Below, in pieces: positions 36,755 to 43,885 of a DNA stretch of 64,000 nt. The notes beneath the pieces were generated by a model that was given only the letters and a program-made list of their open reading frames with translations, was not told where the DNA came from and did no database searches. The position numbers were made by a program, and so were the translations under genes. The stretch comes from RYN-428 sp035551995 (GTDB taxonomy: Bacteria > Planctomycetota > Phycisphaerae > Tepidisphaerales > Tepidisphaeraceae), in NCBI GenBank assembly GCA_035551995.1, contig DASZME010000067.1, positions 15,493 through 79,492 on the forward strand, given 5' to 3'. Positions within the stretch are counted from its first letter, which is position 1. The number at the start of each line of letters is the position of its first letter.

Positions 36755-37294
36755 TTACGGGTTGTTTTTTCGGAAGCGGTCGTACCACAAGAGCGTGGCG
36801 ATTGTCTTGCCGTCCTGAATCTGTCCGTCGCCGGTCATGGCGATCGCGGTGGTCCAATCGATCGGGAGGACTTCAATGTCCTCGCCTTCCTCCAAAGCCG
36901 TTTCCTGTTTCTGTAAATCATAGGCCGCGAAAACGTACATCCGCTCGCTGAGAATTCCCGGCGACGTAAAAAAGGTCATCAGCGGCTTGATTCGGCCGGC
37001 CAGATAGCCGGTTTCTTCGAGCAGCTCCCGGCCCGCGCAGTTTATCGGGTCTTCGCCCTTCTCCAAAGTGCCGGCGGGCAGTTCGATCAGCGTCTGCCCT
37101 ACCGCGTACCGTCGATTACGAATAAGCGCGATGGTATCGTCGTCGATAAACCCAAGGATCAAAACGGCGCCGGGATGGACCACGACCTCCCGGCGATGAT
37201 GTTTGCCCGATTCTTCGTTTTCAAGATGGTGCAGTTCCAGGCGACACTTAACGCCATCGTAGATCACCTGTTTTTCGATCAATCGATAGGACAT
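36755..37294 (-). CDS. Nudix hydrolase, ADP-ribose pyrophosphatase type
   Basis: 179 residues from ATG 37294 (MSYRLIEKQVIYDGVKCRLE); longer frames upstream run through a REP-like repeat and are not used. The Nudix box is complete: GTLEKGEDPINCAGRELLEE then TGY (G-x5-E-x7-R-E-x2-E-E). The preceding PGAVLILGFIDDDTIALI strands and the NRRYAVGQTLIELPAG segment are those of ADP-ribose/GDP-mannose pyrophosphatases. It would hydrolyse a nucleoside diphosphate sugar in the cytoplasm. It sits 40 nt before the protease gene and may share its message. Confidence 0.9.
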   Translation of the reverse strand: MSYRLIEKQVIYDGVKCRLELHHLENEESGKHHRREVVVHPGAVLILGFIDDDTIALIRNRRYAVGQTLIELPAGTLEKGEDPINCAGRELLEETGYLAGRIKPLMTFFTSPGILSERMYVFAAYDLQKQETALEEGEDIEVLPIDWTTAIAMTGDGQIQDGKTIATLLWYDRFRKNNP

Positions 37295-37364
37295 ACGCCG
37301 ATTATACCCGATGAAGACGCCGGTTGAATGGGGAATCGGAGCGTTTATCGCGGTCGCGGAACAA

Positions 37365-37389
37365 CGCCCCGCAAGCGGGTCCGCTAAAC
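37365..37389 (-). repeat. REP-like hairpin repeat upstream of the Nudix gene
   Basis: Core CGCCCCGCAAGCGGG then TCCGCTAAAC, 25 nt, with one changed stem base. Preceded by GGTCGCGGAACAA (family flank). It lies between divergent Nudix and PilZ genes, and the flank CATAGCAGCCTAAAAAA is like that after the 35410 copy. Confidence 0.85.
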
Positions 37390-37551
37390 ACAGAAACGTC
37401 CATAGCAGCCTAAAAAATGACGTGTAAGAAGCCGCAAATCGCGAACAAGATACCGCTGTTTTGCGACGCATCGCGGGTTGCGGGGGAAGGATGATCAAGT
37501 CCAGGGGTCAAGCGTTCGATAGATGTGGGTAGAGAAAACGGGCTGATCCAT

Positions 37552-38019
37552 ATGGAATTATTTGCCGAGACGCTGCATTCGACGATGGCCAGCATCAAGC
37601 CGGATGTTGGCGAGCGCCGCCAACACCAGCGGCTGCCATTCCGGTTCAAGGTGAAGATTATTCCTTATGAAAATCAGATCTGCTCCGATCCAATTTCCGT
37701 TTGGACGCGCGATATTAGCGCCGGCGGGATTGGGTTGATCGTTCACAAGCCGATGCGCGACGGGAGCAGGTTTATCATCAAGCTGCCGCGCCATCACGAC
37801 ACGCCGGTGCTGTTTTTGTGTACCGTCCGCAATTGCGCGAGATTGGCGGCGAACGTCTATGGCGTGGGCGCGACATTCGCGGAAGTGGCCGAGTCGCGAT
37901 CGGCGTTGGCGGCGCGTTCGCATGATGGAGTGGTTCCGATCCCTTTCGTCAAAGACATCCTGCTTGGGCCGGACTTGACCGAGGAAGTGCGTCGCATCAG
38001 CGAGGCGATCCTCGCTTAA
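37552..38019 (+). CDS. PilZ domain protein (probable c-di-GMP receptor)
   Basis: 155 residues from ATG 37552; a GTG at 37525 would add nine residues, and neither start has a strong ribosome site. The c-di-GMP binding signature is present: Arg23-xxx-Arg27 in ERRQHQRLPFR, then a short beta-barrel with the DISAGGIGL (D-x-S-x-x-G) motif. A stand-alone PilZ protein would change a partner when c-di-GMP binds. The C-terminal 40 residues are not part of the PilZ core. The gene is single, divergent from Nudix and convergent with mlaD. Confidence 0.87.
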   Translation: MELFAETLHSTMASIKPDVGERRQHQRLPFRFKVKIIPYENQICSDPISVWTRDISAGGIGLIVHKPMRDGSRFIIKLPRHHDTPVLFLCTVRNCARLAANVYGVGATFAEVAESRSALAARSHDGVVPIPFVKDILLGPDLTEEVRRISEAILA

Positions 38020-38373
38020 AGCGTTTTTCGATTTGGTAGCGCGTGCGACGTTTTCTTAACGATCGCGTGACTGAGCGTTTGGTGGTGACGCCGGTTCTGA
38101 GGTACTCCGAAGAGCCGGATTCCGCGACGCGTCGATCCGGCTCTTCGGAGTACCTCAGAACCGGCGTCGGGTGACGAAACCGGTTCCCACGTACGTTGGA
38201 CGCGCCAGTATTCTGAAAAATGCTCTCGCTTAGTTCTTAGGAATGCTTCCGAAATACGTCCGCATTCATCGAACTGGGTTTGCCGCATTTCTTAGTCGGG
38301 TGGCGCCGTCAAATCTGCACGCCATATCCAGAATTCTTCATCCCTCTCCGCGAATCGATTGTGCCGGGCGCAA
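38020..38373. other. Convergent intergenic region with long inverted repeat
   Basis: 354 bp between the ends of the PilZ and mlaD genes. The only strong signal is the 34-bp inverted repeat listed separately. From 38169 to 38373 I see no gene and no clear T-tract terminator. Confidence 0.7.
38087..38168. repeat. Perfect 34-bp inverted repeat with 14-nt centre
   Basis: Positions 38087-38120 are the exact reverse complement of 38135-38168 (inner end AGAGCCGGAT / ATCCGGCTCT). The centre contains a small palindrome CGACGCGTCG (38125-38134). As RNA it would form a very stable hairpin from either strand, between convergent genes, so a bidirectional terminator or a small mobile repeat are both possible. 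No T-tract follows either arm. Confidence 0.85.
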
Positions 38374-39507
38374 TCACTCCTTAACCGCCGTCCAAAGTTT
38401 GTCTTCGGCGACGTGAAACTTCTTAAAACTTTCGTCGAGATGCTCAAGCAGTTTCTGGATCAAAGCTTTGTCGGCATTGGGATCGTGCATGGCGTCGCGC
38501 AGCGCCAGGGCGGCGTCGCTTAAACTCCCGGCGCCTTCGGAAAACTGGCGGGCGGAATCGTAAAGATTGAGGTTGCCCATTTCGTCGGGCGACGGCTTGT
38601 AGAGCAGCCGCCATGGACTATGGCGCACTTCGACGCTCATCGCTTTTAGATTGTCGCTGGTGGTTTTGAGAGACTTGATGATGCCGTCGAGCTTATCGTG
38701 GTTATCGGTCAGAACGGATCGGCCGCTGGCAGTGAGATCGCGGGCGTTGGCGACGGCTTTCTGAAGGTCTTCCAGAACCACCGGCAGTTTATCGTTGACG
38801 GATTGAAGAGCAAGATTGAGGTTCTTGAGGGCGCCGCGGATGTCGGTCCTGGAATCGCCCAGAACGTCGTGAACCTGCGTGATGACTTCGCCGGCGTGCT
38901 GGGCGACGCCTTCATATCTGGCGATGGCTGGGTCGATCTTGGCATCGACGTGACGGACGAGCGTGTTGGCGGAATTAGCGGTGTCCTTGAAGGAGGCGAC
39001 CGCTTCGTCGATCTTTGGGAGCGTCTGCGTATCCAGTTTTTTCGCCAGCGAGACGATGTGCGGCGCCGCCTCTCCAAGCCTCGCCAGCAGCGCGTTTTTC
39101 GTATCCGCGGTTCCGGTGAGCGTGGTTCCGTCGGGGAGTGGAACGCCGGCGCCGAAGGTGGTGATGTTGAGGTTCGGAGAACCGGTGAGAGCGCTTTGCA
39201 CGCCGATGCGGGCGCCTTCGCGCAAGGCGTAAGAGGTGGGGATTGAGAACGTGACCACAACCGTCGGCAAGGCGGTGTCGAGGTCCTTGAGGCGGATACC
39301 CTGAACAACGCCGATCTTAACGCCGCCGGCGCGGACATCGTCGCCGGCGGTGAGGCCGCCAAGGTCGTCGCTCATCTTGAACGAGACGTCGAGCGATCGC
39401 GTCGGGCCGGCGCCTTCGCCGCGAATCAGCAGGACGGTCGCCACCGCGGCAACAAAACCAACGACGATAAAAAGCCCCGCCTTAAGCGCATTGCGGTCGC
39501 GGGTCAT
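38374..39507 (-). CDS. mlaD: MlaD family protein (MCE domain), phospholipid transport
   Basis: 377 residues with one N-terminal membrane helix (LKAGLFIVVGFVAAVATVLLI, about 9-29) and an MCE domain after it (GLTAGDDVRAGGVKIGVVQG and PNLNITTFGAGVPLPDGTTL, about 45-140). The C-terminal 230 residues are helical, typical of MCE proteins that form needle-like oligomers. It would carry lipids across the periplasm together with the MlaF/MlaE ABC transporter encoded just upstream on the same strand (49 nt gap). Escherichia coli MlaD is shorter (about 180 residues); the long helical tail resembles PqiB/Mce-type extensions. Confidence 0.9.
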   Translation of the reverse strand: MTRDRNALKAGLFIVVGFVAAVATVLLIRGEGAGPTRSLDVSFKMSDDLGGLTAGDDVRAGGVKIGVVQGIRLKDLDTALPTVVVTFSIPTSYALREGARIGVQSALTGSPNLNITTFGAGVPLPDGTTLTGTADTKNALLARLGEAAPHIVSLAKKLDTQTLPKIDEAVASFKDTANSANTLVRHVDAKIDPAIARYEGVAQHAGEVITQVHDVLGDSRTDIRGALKNLNLALQSVNDKLPVVLEDLQKAVANARDLTASGRSVLTDNHDKLDGIIKSLKTTSDNLKAMSVEVRHSPWRLLYKPSPDEMGNLNLYDSARQFSEGAGSLSDAALALRDAMHDPNADKALIQKLLEHLDESFKKFHVAEDKLWTAVKE

Positions 39508-39556
39508 GGATGCACTCCTTCAAAAAGTTCATGTCGATCATAGCCGTCGCCGTCAT

Positions 39557-40378
39557 TCATAGCTTCGTGTCTCCAAGCAAATCATCTTCATATCCGCTGG
39601 CTTTTCTGCGGTCGGTGAGGGGTCCTTCGGTCAGGCCGTGAACGAACTGGCGGACGAGCGGATCGGTACTGTCGCGCATCTCGGCGGGCGTGCCGGACAC
39701 GATGAATTTTCCGCGGTCCAAAAGAACCATCCGATCGGCGATTCGAAACGCGCTTTCCATTTCGTGAGTGACCACGACGCTGGTGACTCCCATCTTATGA
39801 TTGAGGTCGATAATCAGCTGATCGATCTCGGCGCTGGTGACGGGATCAAGCCCGGCCGAAGGCTCGTCATAGAAGAGGATTTTTGGATCGAGGGCGATGG
39901 CGCGGGCAAGGCCGGCGCGCTTCTTCATTCCGCCGGAAAGCTGGGCGGGCATTTTTTGGGCGTGTTCGCGGAGGCCGACTTGTTCGAGCTTTATCTTGAC
40001 GATGATGTCGATGGTGTCTTCCGGAAGGCTGGTGTGTTCGCGAAGCGGCAGCGCGACATTGTCGGCGACCGACATCGAGTTAAACAAGGCGCCGCTCTGG
40101 AACAATACGCCCAGCGATTTTCGGTATTCGGTGAGGTCGGGCGAGGACATCTTCGCGAGGTTTTTGCCGGCGTGGGCGACGAAGATATCCCCGGAGTCGA
40201 TTGTTTCGTTGCCGATCATCAGGCGAAGCAGGGTGGATTTTCCGGAGCCTGACCCGCCGAGGATGACGAGCGTTTCTCCTTCAAAAACATGAAGGCGAAT
40301 GGCGTCCAGCACGATCCGGCCGGCGAAAGCCTTGGTGACGCCTTGAACCTCGATGGCGGAAGCGAGCACGATCACCAT
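39557..40378 (-). CDS. mlaF: MlaF-type ABC transporter ATP-binding protein
   Basis: 273 residues from ATG 40378, overlapping the mlaE stop by 7 nt. The nucleotide-binding domain is complete: Walker A GGSGSGKSTLLRL, Q-loop VLFQSGALFNSMSV, signature LSGGMKKRAGLARAI, Walker B ILFYDEPSAGLDP and the switch His in VVVTHEME. The FQSGALF and MKKRAGLARAI stretches are diagnostic for the MlaF/TTG2A group. It energises phospholipid movement with MlaE and MlaD. A much longer open frame reaches 41038, but its first part is antisense-like sequence overlapping mlaE in another frame and is not coding. Confidence 0.93.
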   Translation of the reverse strand: MVIVLASAIEVQGVTKAFAGRIVLDAIRLHVFEGETLVILGGSGSGKSTLLRLMIGNETIDSGDIFVAHAGKNLAKMSSPDLTEYRKSLGVLFQSGALFNSMSVADNVALPLREHTSLPEDTIDIIVKIKLEQVGLREHAQKMPAQLSGGMKKRAGLARAIALDPKILFYDEPSAGLDPVTSAEIDQLIIDLNHKMGVTSVVVTHEMESAFRIADRMVLLDRGKFIVSGTPAEMRDSTDPLVRQFVHGLTEGPLTDRRKASGYEDDLLGDTKL

Positions 40379-41187
40379 CCCAGGTAAAAGAAGGCCGCCG
40401 TGAACATCAAGTCGATCAGAATGAGGACGACGATGGTGAGCACGACGGTTCGCGTGGTGGCGACGCCGACGCCTTGAGCGCCGCCCGTCACGCCCAGGCC
40501 CAGAAAACAGGCCAGCGCGCTGATGATGGCGCCGAAGACGCCGGACTTGATCAACCCGGTGACGAAGTCGCGAACTTTCGGCGCCTCGAAGGTCAGATTG
40601 AAATATTGGTGGGCGTTGACGCCGAGCAAGCTGCTCGAGACGGCTAGGCCGCCCGCGACGCCCATTAGGTCGCCGACGATGGCCACGCACACCATCATGA
40701 CGGTGGTGGCGACCACGCGGGGGAGAACCAGGAATCGGATTGGGCTGATGGCATGTGCCGTGAGGGCTTCGATTTCCTCGGAAACGACCATCGTTCCGAG
40801 TTCGGCCGCGATGCTGGCGCCGGCGAAACCGGTCAGCACGATCGCGCTGACCAGCGGCCCGAGTTCCCGAAAGACGGCGATTGAGATGATCCGCGCCACC
40901 TGGTTGACCGCGCCATATTGCTTGAGGATCGGCGACATCTGCAAGGCGAGAATTCCGCCGATGCAGAAAAGAACCAGCATGACGATCGGAACGCTGCGAA
41001 CGCCGACGCGGACCATTTGCGCCCACAGATTTTGCCATCCGAGGCGGCGGCCTTGTTTGTCGACCAGGCCGCCGGGAATGGCGGCCGCGGCATCGACCAT
41101 GAGATAGCCAACCCCGCCGATAAACTCCAGAAACGCGACGGCCCGGCTGCCGATGACGAGAATGGGACGGAGCGGGAGGGGCATCAA
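40372..41187 (-). CDS. mlaE: MlaE-type ABC transporter permease
   Basis: 271-residue membrane permease with five or six helices. Family features include FIGGVGYLMVDA near the start, GGILALQMSPILKQYGAVNQVA, RELGPLVSAIVLTGFAGASIAAELGTMVVSEEIEALTA (split here as overlapping segments of one conserved block), and the C-terminal GARG-like GVFGAIISALACFLGL. It forms the membrane part of the lipid transporter with MlaF and MlaD. It starts 71 nt after the STAS gene. Confidence 0.92.
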   Translation of the reverse strand: MMPLPLRPILVIGSRAVAFLEFIGGVGYLMVDAAAAIPGGLVDKQGRRLGWQNLWAQMVRVGVRSVPIVMLVLFCIGGILALQMSPILKQYGAVNQVARIISIAVFRELGPLVSAIVLTGFAGASIAAELGTMVVSEEIEALTAHAISPIRFLVLPRVVATTVMMVCVAIVGDLMGVAGGLAVSSSLLGVNAHQYFNLTFEAPKVRDFVTGLIKSGVFGAIISALACFLGLGVTGGAQGVGVATTRTVVLTIVVLILIDLMFTAAFFYLGW

Positions 41188-41189
41188 TT

Positions 41190-41258
41190 TCTAATTTCCA
41201 GTCTCGAATCTTAACTCTGGAATCTCAACTCTCGAATCTCAAATTTCAAATCGCAAAT
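41190..41258. repeat. Low-complexity AT-rich degenerate repeat (AATCTCAA/TCGAATCT type)
   Basis: The 71-nt spacer between the STAS gene and mlaE is built from degenerate 6-12-mers such as CTCGAATCT, AACTCTGGAATCTCAACTCT and CAAATTTCAAATC. It is far more AT-rich than the surrounding DNA and separates the STAS and mlaE genes. Confidence 0.6.
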
Positions 41259-41612
41259 CTATCCCAACGCTTCTTTTTCATCGGCGGCGATCGTAAATAT
41301 CGAACCCAGCCGGGCGATCTCGATCAACCCTTTCACCCGCGGTTGCAACGCCACCAGATACACTTTTCCGCCAAGCGTTCGCATCCGGCGGAGGGTTTCG
41401 ACCAGCACCGCGCACGCGCTGCTGTCCATGTAAGGAACCTGCTCGAGATTGAGAATCAGGCGTTTGGGCGATTGCTTGCCGATCAGATCCATGATTTCGG
41501 TGCGCAGGTCGGAACTGTTATGCAGGTCGATCTCGCCGCGAACGGCGATGACCAGCGCGTCGCCTTCCGTCCGTGCCGAAGAGACCAGATCGCCGGCGGT
41601 TTTCAGGTCCAT
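41259..41612 (-). CDS. STAS domain protein (anti-sigma factor antagonist / MlaB-like)
   Basis: 117 residues from ATG 41612 (MDLKTAGDLVSSARTEGDAL). The STAS fold is recognisable: VIAVRGEIDLHNSSDLRTEI, RLILNLEQVPYMDSSACAVL and the C-terminal LGSIFTIAADEKEAL. The phospho-acceptor motif MDSS (Asp63-Ser64-Ser65) is intact, as in SpoIIAA/RsbV, although Gly after DSS is replaced by Ala. It is placed between an RsbW-like kinase (8-nt gap) and mlaE. MlaB of the Mla transporter is also a STAS protein, so this protein could serve either as anti-anti-sigma factor or as the MlaB subunit; both readings fit the sequence. Confidence 0.9.
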   Translation of the reverse strand: MDLKTAGDLVSSARTEGDALVIAVRGEIDLHNSSDLRTEIMDLIGKQSPKRLILNLEQVPYMDSSACAVLVETLRRMRTLGGKVYLVALQPRVKGLIEIARLGSIFTIAADEKEALG

Positions 41613-41620
41613 ATCATTCC

Positions 41621-42025
41621 CTATGTCAGACTTGCCTTGCGTTTCATCGTCAACAGCATCCCGTCCGGCTGCGGGACGAATCGCATCTCGTCCATGAGCT
41701 GACGCAGACAGACCATCCCCAGGCCGCCGGGGACCATCGGATCTTTTTTCGGCGGGCATCGCGATGGATCGTGGCCGCTTCCCCAATCCCGTAGCGAGAT
41801 TTCGATGACGTTATCGTCGTAGCGCGCTCGCAATTGCACCGGCCGATCCGTCGCTCCGCCATAGGCATGACGGGTGACGTTTGCGATCGCTTCATTCACC
41901 ACCAGGCCAATCTCACCCGTCGATTTGTCGTCAAAACCACAGCTTTGGCAAAAGGCCTCGACCGCATGGCGGACGGGTTTAAGGCAGGCCGGGTCGCTGG
42001 TGATGTCGAGATGAAGCAGATGCAT
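41621..42025 (-). CDS. RsbW/SpoIIAB-like ATP-binding protein (anti-sigma factor kinase type)
   Basis: 134 residues with a GHKL (HATPase_c_2) fold. N-box EIGLVVNEAIANVTRHAYGG (Glu45, Asn49), G1 box RDWGSGHDP and G2 box GGLGMVCLRQLMDEM are present and complete. Such proteins phosphorylate the Ser of a STAS partner and bind a sigma factor. The STAS gene follows after 8 nt, so the pair is translated together. No sigma factor gene is adjacent; the next genes are the mla transporter set. Confidence 0.9.
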   Translation of the reverse strand: MHLLHLDITSDPACLKPVRHAVEAFCQSCGFDDKSTGEIGLVVNEAIANVTRHAYGGATDRPVQLRARYDDNVIEISLRDWGSGHDPSRCPPKKDPMVPGGLGMVCLRQLMDEMRFVPQPDGMLLTMKRKASLT

Positions 42026-42050
42026 GGTGGCTCGATCCTATGCACCGTCG

Positions 42051-42380
42051 CTACGTCCGGCTCGCAAGCCATCGCTTCCACCGCTCCACGGCCGGTTTTC
42101 GATGGTCCGCGTCGTCGAAATATCGATAGCCGAAATCCCGGCCGGTCAGTTTACGCAGGCCTTCGACGGTATAGAGCCGCACGGCCGGATCATCGCTGTC
42201 CAAATCCTTGACCATCTGCGGCACGACGGTTTGGTCATCGCGACGAACGGCCGTCTCGATCGCCGGAATTTTAGCCGCGGGATCCGGATCGGCCACCGAC
42301 CGCGGCGCATGGGCGCACCCAGCCGCCAAGAGCACGCCGGCGGCCAGGAGAATGCCCGTCGAATGTCTTATCATTGCCAT
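42051..42380 (-). CDS. Short lipoprotein with HEAT-like repeats
   Basis: 109 residues from ATG 42380 (or 42374). The lipobox LAAGC places the lipidated Cys at residue 22. After it come one or two HEAT-like helical repeats (MVKDLDSDDPAVRLYTVEGL). The last segment DFGYRYFDDADHRKPAVERW ends the protein, a form seen in other short planctomycete HEAT lipoproteins. The stop lies 25 nt before the RsbW-like gene, so it belongs to the same transcription unit. The function is unknown. Confidence 0.75.
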   Translation of the reverse strand: MAMIRHSTGILLAAGVLLAAGCAHAPRSVADPDPAAKIPAIETAVRRDDQTVVPQMVKDLDSDDPAVRLYTVEGLRKLTGRDFGYRYFDDADHRKPAVERWKRWLASRT

Positions 42381-42469
42381 CTGCGCCCGGAGCGTCCGGA
42401 TTCCAGCGTACCAGTTTATCGGCCATTGCAGGAAAGGAAGTGAAAAATCATCGCGGGCGGCCTGGCGGT

Positions 42470-43615
42470 TCAATCCTTTTTCGCGGGTTTGATCGAGTCG
42501 TCTTTTTGCGTATGCATCAATCCTCCAACCGCTTTCAGTTGGATATCGTCGAATTCAACGACGCCGGGGGTGAGATAAGCGTAAAGATCGACGCGAAAAT
42601 ATTGCACCGGATACGTTGGGTTTTGCGGATTCATGTCGTCGATAATCGTCACCCATTTCCCGCCGGTGGCGCCGCTGGGAGGGACTTGCCGCTTGTAGCA
42701 CTCTCGCTTTTCCAGCCCATTGCCGACGGCGCTCTTGGCCAGCGTGTATCCCTTGACGAAAACGTGCAGCGACGGACCTTCGCTCTTGTACTTAAATTGC
42801 AATCGATAGCGCGTCCCCGGCTCGATCTTGATGAACTCCGACAGACACGCCATACCGTTGTTCTCGGCACAGTCTTTTGACAAATTCATCGCCAGCACAT
42901 TGTGCGGTTCTTTTCCCGCCTCGTAGGGGACCTTCAAGATGCAAACTTTATCGACCGCCGGCAATTTGCTTGCGAAGGGGGCCGGATATTTTTCCGCCAT
43001 GTAAAGAACGGTCCACATGTTCGGCTCGACAAACCGCGGATTGGGCACGAGATTGGGGTTCTTCTCCCACAGCTTTTTCGACTCCGCGTCGTCCCAAACC
43101 GACGTCTCCAGCGGATGCTCGAAGGCGTCTATTCCCTTGATCGTCTCCAGAACGCCCTCGATCGCGAACCGCATCTCCGTTTCCTCGTTCACCACCTTCA
43201 CGATCTGATGCGGCTTGGCGTTTTTCTCGCGATAATCCAGCACATTCACCTTCAACGTCCACTTGCTCCCCTGCTCGTCCAACTCACCCCAGATATAAAC
43301 AACCGGCTTTTGCTCGTCGACGAACGCCTTGAGCGCGTCGGGCGTGGTGGCCAGCGTGATGAGCTTGTCGCCGACCAGATCGGCCATCGTCGGTCCATCG
43401 ATCGGCTCATACGTCCCCTGCCGATCAAGCTTCGCGCGGAAGGCAAACTGAACGTGATCTTTCAGCGACGCCGCCGCATTTCCGCCGAGCGGAAACACCG
43501 CCGCCTTCGGCTTGACCGGCCCGGCGGAATCATCGGCCCGGACCGACGATATTCCCGCGAATCCGAATGATGCAAGCGCCATCCAAAAGACCGCGATGAA
43601 GTAGACTGATCGCAT
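42470..43615 (-). CDS. Exported protein of unknown function with C-terminal beta domain
   Basis: 381 residues from ATG 43615 with a signal peptide (MRSVYFIAVFWMALASFGFA, then GISSVRADD). The first half has an alpha/beta pattern (KAAVFPLGGNAAASLKDHVQ) that recalls CsgG/TolB-N type domains; this is only a visual resemblance. The second half looks like a carbohydrate-binding or jelly-roll domain (GTRYRLQFKYKSEGPSLHVF, VEFDDIQLKAV). It is the first gene of the minus-strand run leading to mlaEFD; the next gene begins 89 nt downstream. Confidence 0.75.
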   Translation of the reverse strand: MRSVYFIAVFWMALASFGFAGISSVRADDSAGPVKPKAAVFPLGGNAAASLKDHVQFAFRAKLDRQGTYEPIDGPTMADLVGDKLITLATTPDALKAFVDEQKPVVYIWGELDEQGSKWTLKVNVLDYREKNAKPHQIVKVVNEETEMRFAIEGVLETIKGIDAFEHPLETSVWDDAESKKLWEKNPNLVPNPRFVEPNMWTVLYMAEKYPAPFASKLPAVDKVCILKVPYEAGKEPHNVLAMNLSKDCAENNGMACLSEFIKIEPGTRYRLQFKYKSEGPSLHVFVKGYTLAKSAVGNGLEKRECYKRQVPPSGATGGKWVTIIDDMNPQNPTYPVQYFRVDLYAYLTPGVVEFDDIQLKAVGGLMHTQKDDSIKPAKKD

Positions 43616-43753
43616 GAGGGGATAATAGCCGCGAATCGGGCTGGATTGAAGGCGCAATTGAATGGAAGTCACCAGGTGTGACCTTCTTTGCGGCAACCGT
43701 GGCGTTATGCGCCTGAGCGACGCTTCTCCCATGGAATCCGCGCCTTGCACTAC

Positions 43754-43782
43754 AAAAGATGGCCAGACCCGGACCATCTTTT
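43754..43782. terminator. Bidirectional intrinsic terminator after katE
   Basis: Perfect 9-bp stem AAAAGATGG/CCATCTTTT with an 11-nt loop. On the minus strand the stem is followed by TTTTG, and on the plus strand by TTTTT. It lies 104 nt past the catalase stop (43886) in a 270-nt spacer (43616-43885) with no other gene that I can support. Confidence 0.6.
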
Positions 43783-43885
43783 TAATGCCGAAGGGATGTC
43801 CATTAGCCGGCGGCGCAGCGATACCCCGGAAGTCGATCGATACTTTGCATCGACCTTGAAACGGTCGCAACGATCGCTCGGTTGT

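Noticed and set aside
40379..41038. N-terminal extension of the MlaF reading frame
   Set aside because: This part overlaps mlaE out of frame and reads as Arg-rich nonsense. The ABC domain starts normally at 40378.
43616..43885. Protein-like plus-strand stretch between the exported protein and katE (HYKRWPDPDHLFNAEG region)
   Set aside because: It continues only as antisense of katE, has no start signal of its own and contains a terminator hairpin.
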